A DNA stretch of 32,250 bases from contig JAJTGZ010000022.1 in NCBI GenBank assembly GCA_021299385.1, positions 1 to 32,250 on the forward strand, read 5' to 3'. Below, piece by piece: positions 15,445 to 23,317 of the stretch. Under the pieces are notes generated by a model. That model worked only from the letters and a program-made list of their open reading frames with translations. It was not told where the DNA came from and searched no databases. Every line of letters begins with the position of its first letter. The stretch's first letter is position 1. This DNA is from Phycisphaeraceae bacterium. GTDB lineage: Bacteria > Planctomycetota > Phycisphaerae > Phycisphaerales > UBA1924. Made by a program: the position numbers and the translations under genes.

Positions 15445-18400
15445 TTACGAGCACCCCAGGCTCGCCCCGCAGTTCAGGCACTTGTGGCACGTGCCGTTGC
15501 GCACCGTGATCGTCCCGCAGCTATCGCACGGCGGGCCGTCGCCCGACTGCTCCATCGCCTTGGCCAGCATGTTCTCGCTGGCCGAGAGCGTCCCTGTGCT
15601 GCGGACCAGATCGGTCTCTTCGTCGATCGTTGTAACTGTCCTCTCGACGACCATGTGCTTGTGGGTGTGCTGGCGGGATACGCCGAGCGTCATCGACGCG
15701 CTGCCACCCTCGGCACCACTTCCGCTACCACCCCCACCATCATCGTGCCCATCATCGGCGAAAGGGAGCGGGTGCTCCGTGCGTTGACGGTCGGCCTTCT
15801 GGGTGCCCACGGCCGCGGCGATGCGGCGCGCCATCGGCTGTGCGTCGGCCTCGCCGCGCTGGTGGTCGCGCTTCGGTGCGTTGGCCTCGCGATAGCCTGG
15901 GATGAACTGCATCCCCATCCAGCGGAAGATGTAGTCCGTCAGGCTCTTGGCAAAGGGGATGTCGGCGTTCGTGGTCATGCCCGCCGGCTCGAAGCGCTGG
16001 TGCGTGAACTTGCCGACGAGGCTGCTGACGGGCACGCCGTATTGCAGCGCGACGCTCGTGGCCGTGCCCAGCGCGTCCATCAGCCCGCCGATGGTGCTCC
16101 CCTCCTTGGCCATCGTGATGAACAGCTCGCCGGGCATGCCGTCTTCATACAGCCCGACGGTCAAATACCCCTCGTGCCCGGCGACGTTGAACTTGTGGGT
16201 GATGCTCGCCCGCGTCTCGGGTAGCCGGCGGCGCATCGGGCGCTCGACAACCTTCTCGACCACCCGCTCGACGACCTTCTCAACCACCGCCGGCGCCGGG
16301 GCCTCTTCCTTCTTGTCCACCGTTGTGTTGAGCGGCTGGCTGAGCTTGCACCCATCGCGGTAGAGCGCGTTGGCCTTGATGCCCAGCTCCCAACTCCGCT
16401 GGTAGCACCACTTCATCTCCTGCACCGTCGCCGAGTTGGGCAGGTTGATCGTCTTGCTGATCGCCCCGCTGATAAATGGCTGTGCCGCGGCCATCATGCA
16501 GATGTGCCCATCGGGCTTGATGAACCGCACGCCATACTTGCCGCAGGTATTGGCGCAGTCAAAGACCGGCAGGTGCTCGTCCTTGATGTGCGGCGCGCCC
16601 TCGATCGTCTGCCGGCCACAGATGGTGTCGTTGAGCGCATCGATCTGCGACCGGCTCAGGCCGAGCTGCTGCAGGAGGTTGAACCCCGCGTCCCCCTTCG
16701 CCTCGGCCGGGTCTAGACCCAGCTTGCTCAGCAGCGCATCGCCCAACGCCCAGGCGTTGAACGCAAACCCAATCTCAAAGACCCCCGGCAGCGTGTCGGT
16801 GATCTTCTTGAGGTCTCCCTCGGCGAAGCCTTTGCTCCGCAGCAGAGCGCTGAGCGTCTGCGTGCCGGTGCCGTTGCCGTTGGTGCTGCCGTTGGTGTTG
16901 GTGCCGTTGCTGGTTGTGTTTGTGCCGGGGATCGGCACGTCCAGGCTCAGCGTCCCGAGCAGATAGACCATCATCTCCTTGATCTGCTTCTCGCTGTACC
17001 CAAGCGCTTCAAGAGCTGGACGCACGCTCGCGTTGGCGATCTTGAAGTACCCGCCCCCGGCCAGTTTCTTGAACTTCACCAGCGCAAAGTCAGGCTCGAT
17101 CCCCGTCGTGTCGCAGTCCATCAGCAGCCCGATCGTCCCCGTCGGGGCGATCACCGAGACCTGCGCGTTGCGGTACCCGTGCTTGAGGCCCAGTTCCAAC
17201 GCATCGTCCCACGCGGCTAAAGCGTGCTCGAGCAGCCCGCCGGCGTTCTTGACCAGCAGCCGGCCGCTCTTGAAAATCGCATGGTCGATCGGCACCGGGC
17301 GCGTGCGCGGGTTGATCCCCTCATACCTCGCGCTCTCGCGTGCCTCGCCGTGCGCGGCTAGGCGGTGGTTGCGGATCACGCGCAGCATGTTCTCGCGGTC
17401 ATCTGCAAACCCGGCGAACGCGCCGAGCTGCCCCGCCATCGCCGCGCTCATGCGGTAACTGCGCCCGGTCAAGATCGCCGACAGCGCGGCGCACACCGCG
17501 CGACCCTCGTCGCTGTCATACGCCAGCCCGGCCTGCATCAGCATCGCGCCCAAGTTGGCGTAGCCAAGCCCGAGCGTGCGGTAGCGGTAGCTCAGCCGTG
17601 CGATCTCCGCGGAGGGGAACGCCGCCATGAGCACGCTGATCTCAAGCACCACCGTCCACAGGTCGATGGCGTGCTCGTACCTCTCGATATCAAACTCGCG
17701 CGTCTTGGCGTCATAGAGCGTGATCAGGTTGATCGACGCCAGGTTGCACGCGGTGTTGTCCAAGAACATATATTCGCTGCACGGGTTGCTGGCATTAATC
17801 CGACCCGCGCTCGGGCACGTGTGCCAGGCGTTGATCGTGCTGTCGTACTGCATCCCAGGGTCTGCGCACCGCCACGCGGCGTACGCGATATCACCCCACA
17901 ACTGCCCCGCCTTGAACGTCCGCGCGACCTTCCCGCTCGTGCGGTACGTCGTGCTCCACTGCCCGTCGGCGGCGACCGCCTCCATGAACGCGTCGGGCAC
18001 GCGCACCGAGTTGTTGCTGTTCTGCCCGCTGACCGTCTGATAGCTCTCGCCGTTGAAGTCGTAGTCGAGCTTCAGGTTCATCTTCTCGCACGCCGAGGCG
18101 ATGTCCTTGTCCGCCTTCTTGATCGCCTTAAGCCCCTCAACGAGCGCGGCGACCTTGATCTCCTCACGCACTTTCCAATTCACAAAGTGCTCGATGTCCG
18201 GGTGGTCCATGTCCAGGCAGACCATCTTGGCCGCCCGGCGGGTCGTGCCGCCGCTCTTGATCGCACCCGCCGCACGGTCGCCGATCTTCAGCCAGCTCAT
18301 CAGCCCCGAGCTCTTCCCACCTCCGGCCAGGTGCTCGTTCTCGCCACGCAACTTGCTGAAGTTCGTACCCGTGCCCGACCCATACTTAAACAGACGCGCC

Positions 18401-19029
18401 TCACGCGTCCACAAGTCCATGATCCCGCCCTCGTTGACAAGGTCGTCATCGACACTCTGAATAAAGCACGCGTGCGGCTGCGGGTGCGTGTACGCGTCCT
18501 TGGCGAGCTCCACCTCGCCCGTCTTGGGGTTGACAATAAAGTGCCCCTGCGCAGGCCCCGTGATGCCGTAGGCAAAGTTCAACCCCGTGTTGAACCACTG
18601 CGGCGAGTTCGGCGCGGCGATCTGGTGCGTGAGCATGTATGCCAGCTCGTCATAAAACGCCTGCGCGTCCTCCTTGCTGTCAAAGTACCCGTGCGCTTCC
18701 CCCCACTGCCGCCAGCACCCGGCCAGACGGTGGATCACCTGCTTGGCCGACTTCTCAGGCCCGGTCACCACCTTCCCGCTCGCGTCCACCTCGTTCTCGC
18801 CGGTAACCGCATCCTGCCCGGCCTTCTTGACAGGCACGCCGGCCTTGCGGAAGTACTTGCTGACCATGATGTCGGTGGCCAACTGGCTCCACGTCTCAGG
18901 CACCGCCGCGTCGTCCATCTTGAAGACAACGCTCCCATCAGGGTTGGTGATCTTGGACGATCGCGTCGTCCACTTAACGGTGGAGAAGGGGTCGGTGCCG
19001 GCGGTGGTGAACTTGCGGGTGATCTTCAT
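15445..19029 (-). CDS. nrdJ: Vitamin B12-dependent (class II) ribonucleotide reductase
   Basis: The 1194-residue enzyme reduces ribonucleotides to deoxyribonucleotides using adenosylcobalamin. ATG 19029 follows AAGGG at 9 bases; the open frame upstream translates the neighbouring gene's antisense. Family signatures are NSPQWFNTGL, LFKYGSGTGTNFSKLRGENE, SGGTTRRAAKMVCLDMDHPDIEHFVNWK, the catalytic NPCSE (about residue 416) with TACNLASINL, and PTGTIGLLMDCDTTGIEPDFALVKFKKL. A low-complexity Asn/Thr/Gly linker and an alternating VVEK/VVER stretch are inserted before the C-terminal part. The protein ends in a zinc-ribbon-like CDSCG...CHKCLNCG, expected to relay electrons or bind metal. It probably shares a transcript with dcd upstream, under an NrdR-box promoter. 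No cobalamin riboswitch was seen in front of it. Confidence 0.95.
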   Translation of the reverse strand: MKITRKFTTAGTDPFSTVKWTTRSSKITNPDGSVVFKMDDAAVPETWSQLATDIMVSKYFRKAGVPVKKAGQDAVTGENEVDASGKVVTGPEKSAKQVIHRLAGCWRQWGEAHGYFDSKEDAQAFYDELAYMLTHQIAAPNSPQWFNTGLNFAYGITGPAQGHFIVNPKTGEVELAKDAYTHPQPHACFIQSVDDDLVNEGGIMDLWTREARLFKYGSGTGTNFSKLRGENEHLAGGGKSSGLMSWLKIGDRAAGAIKSGGTTRRAAKMVCLDMDHPDIEHFVNWKVREEIKVAALVEGLKAIKKADKDIASACEKMNLKLDYDFNGESYQTVSGQNSNNSVRVPDAFMEAVAADGQWSTTYRTSGKVARTFKAGQLWGDIAYAAWRCADPGMQYDSTINAWHTCPSAGRINASNPCSEYMFLDNTACNLASINLITLYDAKTREFDIERYEHAIDLWTVVLEISVLMAAFPSAEIARLSYRYRTLGLGYANLGAMLMQAGLAYDSDEGRAVCAALSAILTGRSYRMSAAMAGQLGAFAGFADDRENMLRVIRNHRLAAHGEARESARYEGINPRTRPVPIDHAIFKSGRLLVKNAGGLLEHALAAWDDALELGLKHGYRNAQVSVIAPTGTIGLLMDCDTTGIEPDFALVKFKKLAGGGYFKIANASVRPALEALGYSEKQIKEMMVYLLGTLSLDVPIPGTNTTSNGTNTNGSTNGNGTGTQTLSALLRSKGFAEGDLKKITDTLPGVFEIGFAFNAWALGDALLSKLGLDPAEAKGDAGFNLLQQLGLSRSQIDALNDTICGRQTIEGAPHIKDEHLPVFDCANTCGKYGVRFIKPDGHICMMAAAQPFISGAISKTINLPNSATVQEMKWCYQRSWELGIKANALYRDGCKLSQPLNTTVDKKEEAPAPAVVEKVVERVVEKVVERPMRRRLPETRASITHKFNVAGHEGYLTVGLYEDGMPGELFITMAKEGSTIGGLMDALGTATSVALQYGVPVSSLVGKFTHQRFEPAGMTTNADIPFAKSLTDYIFRWMGMQFIPGYREANAPKRDHQRGEADAQPMARRIAAAVGTQKADRQRTEHPLPFADDGHDDGGGGSGSGAEGGSASMTLGVSRQHTHKHMVVERTVTTIDEETDLVRSTGTLSASENMLAKAMEQSGDGPPCDSCGTITVRNGTCHKCLNCGASLGCS

Positions 19030-19068
19030 GGAGCGGGGCCCTTGAGATAAACGGTGGCGTGTGATGAA

Positions 19069-19105
19069 CGGGGCAATAGGGAATAGGCAATCGGCAATTG
19101 GCGCG
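19069..19105 (+). repeat. Heptamer array (TNGGNAA), left inverted arm flanking the four-helix-bundle gene
   Basis: The units GGGGCAA, TAGGGAA, TAGGCAA, TCGGCAA and TTGGCGC run in phase. The 37-bp arm matches the reverse complement of 19551-19587 at 35 of 37 positions and lies 40 bp upstream of the nrdJ start. Confidence 0.85.
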
Positions 19106-19123
19106 AAAGGTGCTTGTGTTTGG

Positions 19124-19492
19124 TTAGTCTTGTTCGAGTCGGCGGATAAGGCCCGCGAGCAGTTTGTTGCAGGTGGTGATGCTCGCCTCCACTTTTTCAG
19201 ACTCGCTGGCCTGGATGTACGCGAGTTCTTGGGCGATGCGCAGCTGGGTCTCAAGCTCAAACAGTGAGCCGCGGGCGATCTTCAGGAACCGCAAATACTC
19301 CGCCCGGCTGCCACGCCCGTACCCCTCGGCAATGTTGCTCGGCACGCTCACCGCGCTGCGACGAACCTGCGACGTCAGCCCGAACTGCTCGCCCTTGGGG
19401 AACTTGGCGCTCAGTCGATAGACGAGCAGCGATAGCGCCAGGCCCTCTTGCCAGACGCGCAGTTCCTTGTAAGACGACACCGAACCACCCAT
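19124..19492 (-). CDS. Four-helix-bundle protein, 23S rRNA intervening-sequence (S23/TIGR02436) family
   Basis: The 122-residue product starts MGGSVSSYKELRVWQEG; GGGAG six bases before ATG 19492 favours it over the ATG at 19507. It shows the family pattern: YKELRVWQ.GL.L....Y, FPKGEQFGLTSQVRRSAVSVPSNIAEGYGR, a YLRFLKIARGSLFELETQL helix, and a last helix ending LIRRLEQD. Relatives are encoded inside intervening sequences of 23S rRNA genes and resemble the Avd accessory proteins of diversity-generating retroelements. The biochemical role is unsettled. The gene lies between 37-bp inverted heptamer arrays in the middle of an apparent dcd-nrdJ operon, in the same direction, which suggests insertion of a small cassette. 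No reverse transcriptase or template repeat lies nearby. Confidence 0.88.
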   Translation of the reverse strand: MGGSVSSYKELRVWQEGLALSLLVYRLSAKFPKGEQFGLTSQVRRSAVSVPSNIAEGYGRGSRAEYLRFLKIARGSLFELETQLRIAQELAYIQASESEKVEASITTCNKLLAGLIRRLEQD

Positions 19493-19550
19493 ACGCCGCT
19501 CCCACATCCAGACAACTTCCAGTCAACCCTTCACAACCACCCGCACAACC

Positions 19551-19587
19551 CGCGCCGATTGCCCATTGCCTATTCCCTATTGCCCCG
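19551..19587 (-). repeat. Heptamer array (TNGGNAA), right inverted arm, starting 3 bases after the dcd stop
   Basis: On the minus strand five in-phase heptamers (GGGGCAA, TAGGGAA and so on) begin three bases after the dcd stop codon. With 19069-19105 it brackets a 445-bp interior holding only the four-helix-bundle gene. No target-site duplication is evident outside the arms. Confidence 0.85.
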
Positions 19588-19589
19588 CA

Positions 19590-20162
19590 TTAGTCCACCT
19601 TCGGCAACGTCAACCCAGTCTGATCCTGATACTTCCCAGCTTTGTCAGCGTAACTCACCGCACACACCATGTCCGCGCGGAAGAACAAAAGCTGCCCAAT
19701 CCCCTCATTCGCATACACCTTCGCCGGCAACGGCGTCGTATTACTGATCTCCAGCGTTACCTTCCCCTTCCACTCCGGCTCCAACGGCGTTACGTTCAGC
19801 ACCAGCCCGCACCGTGCATACGTGCTCTTGCCCACGCAGACCACCAGCACGTCCCTCGGCACGGCGATGTACTCAACCGTCTCGCACAACGCGAAGCTAT
19901 TGGGCGGGATGATCACATGGTCGCGCCCGTTGGCCGTGGTGTCGACCTCGACAAAGAGGTCATCGTCGAACGCCTTGGGGTCCACGATCGAGACGCCGCC
20001 CGTGCGTGGGGTGGGTGTGAAGATTTTGAACCTGGTCCCGACGCGGATGTCGTACCCGTAGGAGGAGACGCCGTAGGAGATGCGCCCCGGGCGCTTCTGG
20101 GCTTTTTCGAACGGGCGGATATCGATGAGCTCCTGGATTTGCGTATCACAGAGAATCGCCAT
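19590..20162 (-). CDS. dcd: dCTP deaminase
   Basis: The 190-residue enzyme deaminates dCTP to dUTP, feeding dTMP synthesis. Family motifs are MAILCDTQI at the N-terminus, [23 protein letters not shown], and the active-site block [10 protein letters not shown] followed by [17 protein letters not shown], with the Ser, Arg and Glu expected for catalysis. The C-terminus [16 protein letters not shown] is the usual nucleotide-covering tail. Length is normal. It is the first gene of a leftward unit with the four-helix-bundle gene and nrdJ; both enzymes act on deoxynucleotide supply. A candidate promoter with paired NrdR boxes lies about 190-240 bp upstream. Confidence 0.95.
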   Translation of the reverse strand: MAILCDTQIQELIDIRPFEKAQKRPGRISYGVSSYGYDIRVGTRFKIFTPTPRTGGVSIVDPKAFDDDLFVEVDTTANGRDHVIIPPNSFALCETVEYIAVPRDVLVVCVGKSTYARCGLVLNVTPLEPEWKGKVTLEISNTTPLPAKVYANEGIGQLLFFRADMVCAVSYADKAGKYQDQTGLTLPKVD

Positions 20163-20350
20163 ATCGCCGGTCCTTGCAGCCGCCTGAGGCGGGGATGAAT
20201 ACCAATTGATGATACGAATAAAACCCGATCAAACCAGCACATTTTTCCGCACCGGGGCGAAAAAACCCGCGTCGGAGCCTTCTCCGATCCAAAATCAAGC
20301 AACTCTACTAGAGGAACATTCTCGGACGAGATGAGCGTTCGAGGGGGACC
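20163..20350 (-). promoter_or_regulatory. Long dcd leader with terminator-like hairpin
   Basis: If transcription starts just downstream of the -10 at 20351-20356, dcd has a leader of about 180 nt. Within it, read on the minus strand, TCGGAG/CTCCGA (20272-20287, four-base loop) is followed six bases later by a run of six T (20260-20265). A second imperfect hairpin (20242-20265) reuses that T run. This could be an attenuator, but the gap between stem and T run makes it weak. Confidence 0.3.
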
Positions 20351-20404
20351 AGCATACCACGATATATCGTGGGTTCAAGCCCTCGGACCCCCCAAATACT
20401 GTGT
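20351..20404 (-). promoter_or_regulatory. Candidate dcd-nrdJ promoter with two NrdR boxes
   Basis: The 16-bp perfect palindrome CCACGATATATCGTGG (20357-20372) matches the NrdR-box consensus (acaCwAtATaTwGtgt) at its core, with G/C at the two w positions. A second, weaker box (20389-20404, right half TACTGTGT) begins exactly 32 bp away; paired NrdR boxes are typically 31-32 bp apart. On the minus strand the first box exactly fills the 16-bp spacer between TTGAAC (20373-20378) and TATGCT (20351-20356), so NrdR binding would block RNA polymerase. The nearest downstream gene is dcd, leading to nrdJ. Confidence 0.7.
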
Positions 20405-20674
20405 AAATGTTGTCGGATGAACCTGGGCCGACAGTGGATAAACTGGTAAGTCCTTGCCAATCAAGCGGTTGCGGAGTGTAAAGAATCTTCATTGAAAGGG
20501 CCGAGTTCGCTTTTCGTTCGTATGACTGTCGGCATTTCTGGTTGTGGATAAGTCTGTCGGGGCATCCTCGACGAATAGTGCGTGCCGTGGGAGAGGGCCT
20601 GTGCGTGCGGTTTGCGGGGTGTTTTGGGGGGTCTGTGGGTGCCGAACCTAGACTCTCGGGCGGGGGCGTGAAAT
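20405..20674. other. Intergenic stretch with DnaA-box-like 9-mers, upstream of the FlgI-like gene
   Basis: TGTGGATAA at 20543-20551 is a perfect DnaA box (TTATCCACA on the minus strand), and AGTGGATAA at 20433-20441 differs at one position. No origin genes (dnaA, dnaN, gidA, parAB) are near. The rest shows no gene and presumably carries the promoter of the plus-strand gene at 20675. Confidence 0.35.
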
Positions 20675-22633
20675 ATGACTCTTTGGAGCCGTTGCGTGAG
20701 CCAGTCGATTCTCAACCCCGTGCCCGATCTGGGTTTCCAACACAGGCCCTTGCTGCGCCCGCTTGTGCGCTGGTGCATCTGTGGCGTGGGGCTCGTGCTG
20801 CTGCTGGGCAGTGCGGCGTGCGAGAGCGATGGGGAGCGGCGAAGGGCCAAGTCCGTCGAGCCGATCGTCCGAGACGTTCCCTCGGCCATCCGCGGGACCA
20901 TCGGTGCCGAGTCTTCTATCAACGGCGTTGAGCCGGTGCTCGTCTCTGGCCTGGGCCTGGTCGTCGACCTGGCCGGCACCGGGGGCGGGCCGTACCCGAC
21001 GGCGATCCAGTCGACGATGGAGCGCGAGATTGCGCGCAAAGGCCTCGGGCGCTCTACGCAAGGGGACGGGCACGCTTTCGCGGGCCTGACGCCCAAGCAG
21101 ATTCTCGAGAACAAAAACGTCGCGGTCGTGGTTGTCGAGGGTGTCGTCCCGCCGGGCGCGCCGATGAACGGCGTCTTTGATGTTCGGGTGAGCAAGCTCC
21201 CAGGCTCGGTGGCCACGAGCCTGGAAGGTGGCACGCTCTGGACGACCGAACTGCGCTTCGGGCCTGTCTCAACCTTCGGCAGCGCGCAGGCCCGGCAGAT
21301 CGGCGAGGCACGCGGGCCGATCTTCATCAACCCCTTTGCCGAGCCGGGCACAGGCGCCGAGGCGCCCGAGTCCGACGGGATCGTGCGCACGGCCGGGCGG
21401 ATCCTCGGCGGTGGCCGCGTAACCGAGCCGCTGGCGCTGGAGCTGGTGCTGGACAACGCCAGCCACGCGCGGGCGAGCGCGGTGCAGGGCGCGATCAACT
21501 CGCGCTTCCCGATCGAGGCGGGTCAGCGCGACCAGACGGCCCGCGGGCGCGGGCCGTCGTCGGTGGCCATCACGATCCCGCCGAGCTACAGCCAGAAGAC
21601 CGGCGAGTTTGTCCGCCTGGTGCAGGGGCTGCGGACGGACCAGATGTTCGCGGAGGAATACGCCCGCCGGGCGGCCGAGGAACTGGAGAAGAACCCCGCG
21701 CTGGCCGAGCAACTCGGGTGGATTTTGCAGGCGCTCAACAAGCCCGCGTTGCCGTTTGTCCGGCCGTTGTACCAGAGCGCCGAGCTCGTGCCGAGGATGA
21801 CGGCGTTGCGCGTGGGCGCCCGGCTGGAGGACCCGCAGGCCGCCGCCCCGCTGCGGCAGATCGCCCAGGACGCGAGCCTGCCGATCCCCCTGCGTGCCGA
21901 GGCTGCCGAGCTGCTCGGCCCGACGCCGACGGACCCCAACACCGACTTGGCCCTGCGCGACCTGGTCGGCAGCGAGGAACTGGAGATCCGCATCGCCGCG
22001 TACACCGCGATGCTGGAGCGCAACGACCCGAGCATCACGCGGGTGCGGATCATCGACAAGTTTGACCTGCACATCGTCCCGAGCACCAGCCCGCTGGTGT
22101 ATGTAACGCAGACGGGCAAGCCGAGGATCGTGCTCTTTGGCCGCAACGCCCAACTGACGCGCCCGAGCCTGGCGGGTGTCTGGTCTGACAGGCTGCTCCT
22201 CGTAGCCGAGGAGGGCGAGGAGCCTGTCCGGCTGATGTTCAGCAACCCGCGTGGGGGCTCAGCCCTGACGGCAACGACGAGCACGAAGGTGAGCGACCTG
22301 ATCAAACTGCTGGCGCACAAGGTCTCGCCGGAGAACCCGGAAACGGGGTTCAACCTGAGTTACTCGCAGGTCGTCGGCGCGGTCTACCAGATGCAGCTCA
22401 GCGGCGTGATCGCGGCACCCTTTGCGGTCGAACGCGACCGGCTGGTCGACCGGCTGAGCGAGGCGCAGGCGCAGACGATCGGCGACGAACGGCCCGAGAA
22501 CGCCGAGGTCGCCAAGAACCAGCAGAAGACGCGCGCCCGGCTGGTGAGCGCGGGCGGGCAGGTGGCGACGAAGAAGGAGCCGAGCGCGGAGCCGGCGAGC
22601 ATGGTGGTGCCGTTGCCGCCGAAGGGGAAGTGA
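20675..22633 (+). CDS. FlgI-like (flagellar P-ring homologue) lipoprotein-like protein with HEAT-like insertion
   Basis: The 652-residue product has a hydrophobic segment ending LLLGSAAC, with Cys49 in a loose lipobox. Residues about 75-300 follow the P-ring protein FlgI: VLVSGLGLVVDLAGTGG, ENKNVAVVVVEGVVPPGAPMNGVFDVRVSKLPGSVATSLEGGTLWTTEL. Near the C-terminus, VSDLIKLLAHKV...QVVGAVYQMQLSGVIAAPF recalls the FlgI end that closes with an ALNALGV/AIL-type helix pair. Between them, about 385-450 reads like HEAT-type repeats (LRAEAAELLG, LEIRIAAYTAML). Canonical FlgI is about 370 residues and periplasmic; no flagellar gene is in the window. A non-flagellar envelope role is inferred. The upstream ribosome site is weak. 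Confidence 0.75.
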   Translation: MTLWSRCVSQSILNPVPDLGFQHRPLLRPLVRWCICGVGLVLLLGSAACESDGERRRAKSVEPIVRDVPSAIRGTIGAESSINGVEPVLVSGLGLVVDLAGTGGGPYPTAIQSTMEREIARKGLGRSTQGDGHAFAGLTPKQILENKNVAVVVVEGVVPPGAPMNGVFDVRVSKLPGSVATSLEGGTLWTTELRFGPVSTFGSAQARQIGEARGPIFINPFAEPGTGAEAPESDGIVRTAGRILGGGRVTEPLALELVLDNASHARASAVQGAINSRFPIEAGQRDQTARGRGPSSVAITIPPSYSQKTGEFVRLVQGLRTDQMFAEEYARRAAEELEKNPALAEQLGWILQALNKPALPFVRPLYQSAELVPRMTALRVGARLEDPQAAAPLRQIAQDASLPIPLRAEAAELLGPTPTDPNTDLALRDLVGSEELEIRIAAYTAMLERNDPSITRVRIIDKFDLHIVPSTSPLVYVTQTGKPRIVLFGRNAQLTRPSLAGVWSDRLLLVAEEGEEPVRLMFSNPRGGSALTATTSTKVSDLIKLLAHKVSPENPETGFNLSYSQVVGAVYQMQLSGVIAAPFAVERDRLVDRLSEAQAQTIGDERPENAEVAKNQQKTRARLVSAGGQVATKKEPSAEPASMVVPLPPKGK

Positions 22634-22652
22634 GGGGGATTCACTCAGAGGC

Positions 22653-22679
22653 GGGAGGTTGGGAGGGGGGCGGGAGGGG
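22653..22679 (+). other. G-quadruplex-type motif 3' of the FlgI-like gene
   Basis: At least four runs of three or more G separated by 1-5 bases lie 20 bases past the stop codon on the plus strand. It fits the usual quadruplex pattern. In a GC-rich genome it may be incidental. Confidence 0.45.
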
Positions 22680-22713
22680 TGCCGAAGAGTATTATATAAG
22701 AGATCATTTCAGA

Positions 22714-22766
22714 ACCCAGCGGCACAGGCTTCCCGCCCGTGGCCTTTGGTTTCTGAAGCATCATCT
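22714..22766 (+). repeat. 53-nt dispersed repeat, diverged copy 1
   Basis: This segment aligns without gaps to the 53-nt copies at 23167-23219 and 28247-28299: it starts ACCC, has the central GGCTTCC loop region, and continues CTTTGG.TTTCT. It is the most diverged of the three and its stem is weakened. Confidence 0.6.
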
Positions 22767-22799
22767 AAGTAGATAAGCAGAGATGCACCGCGGCCGGTT

Positions 22800-23120
22800 C
22801 CCCGCCCCAACGGGGCGACGGGGTGTAGCCACGGGTGGAGCGAGGCCGCCCTGGGCCTTGCGGAACCCGTGGACAAAGTACCTCCCTCTCTCTTTCTCCT
22901 CGCCCCGGCGGGGCGAAGGAATGGCGAGACGTATCGGAACCTCGCCGTGTTTGCTTCCTCTGCCCCGCCGGGGCAGGTCTGGGAGAGGACGCACGTTTCC
23001 ACGGGTTGCGCCCGCGCAGCGCGGGCTTGACCCGTGGCTACAGCCCGTCGCCCCGTTGGGGCGAGGGGGTGTGGCTACGAGTGGAGCGATTGGGCTTTGA
23101 GCGTCGCGGAATCCGTTGCA
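22800..23120. repeat. Cluster of REP-like palindromes in inverted arrangement
   Basis: Four 15-nt hairpins of the form YGCCCC-NNN-GGGGCR lie at 22803-22817, 22901-22915, 22961-22975 and 23049-23063. Two roughly 70-bp copies of a longer unit lie inverted at 22800-22872 and 22999-23068; both contain the hairpin, TGTAGCCACGGGT and an ACCCGTGG end. A degraded third copy reads on from 23069. Such units resemble bacterial REP/BIME elements mobilised by Y1-type transposases, but no transposase gene is in the window. No coding frame here has family features. Confidence 0.75.
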
Positions 23121-23166
23121 TCCGTGAGAAAACCCGGCGACCGCGGGCCAAAGAAACTGTCTCCAA

Positions 23167-23219
23167 ACCCGGTGGCACGGGCTTCCAGCCCGTGGCTTTG
23201 GATTTCTAAAATAGCCTCT
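23167..23219 (+). repeat. 53-nt dispersed repeat, copy 2
   Basis: It carries the perfect hairpin CACGGGCT-TCC-AGCCCGTG at 23176-23194 and a 3' tail beginning TTGGATTTCT. It matches 28247-28299 at all but a few positions; the outer stem pair CA/TG here is GG/CC there, so pairing is preserved. Confidence 0.75.
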
Positions 23220-23317
23220 ATGCCCATCGGGCTTGGTGTGCCGAGTGCCGGCGGCAGGCCGGTGATTGGTGCAAGACGCCCTTAATGGCTATTGTGTTTC
23301 GAATATAGGATATTTTT

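Noticed and set aside
17365-19050. Long open frame (561 codons) antisense to nrdJ
   Set aside because: It lies opposite a well-supported gene in GC-rich DNA, where long antisense frames are expected, and has no domain pattern.
19124-19492. Diversity-generating retroelement accessory gene (avd)
   Set aside because: The fold family is shared, but there is no reverse transcriptase, template repeat or variable repeat in the window.
20340-20395. tRNA-like T-arm (GGTTCAAGCC) on the plus strand
   Set aside because: The T stem and acceptor stem do not pair correctly and no D or anticodon arm is found; the palindrome is better explained as an NrdR box.
19030-20450. Cobalamin riboswitch for the B12-dependent reductase
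   Set aside because: I found no B12-box-like sequence upstream of nrdJ or dcd on the minus strand.
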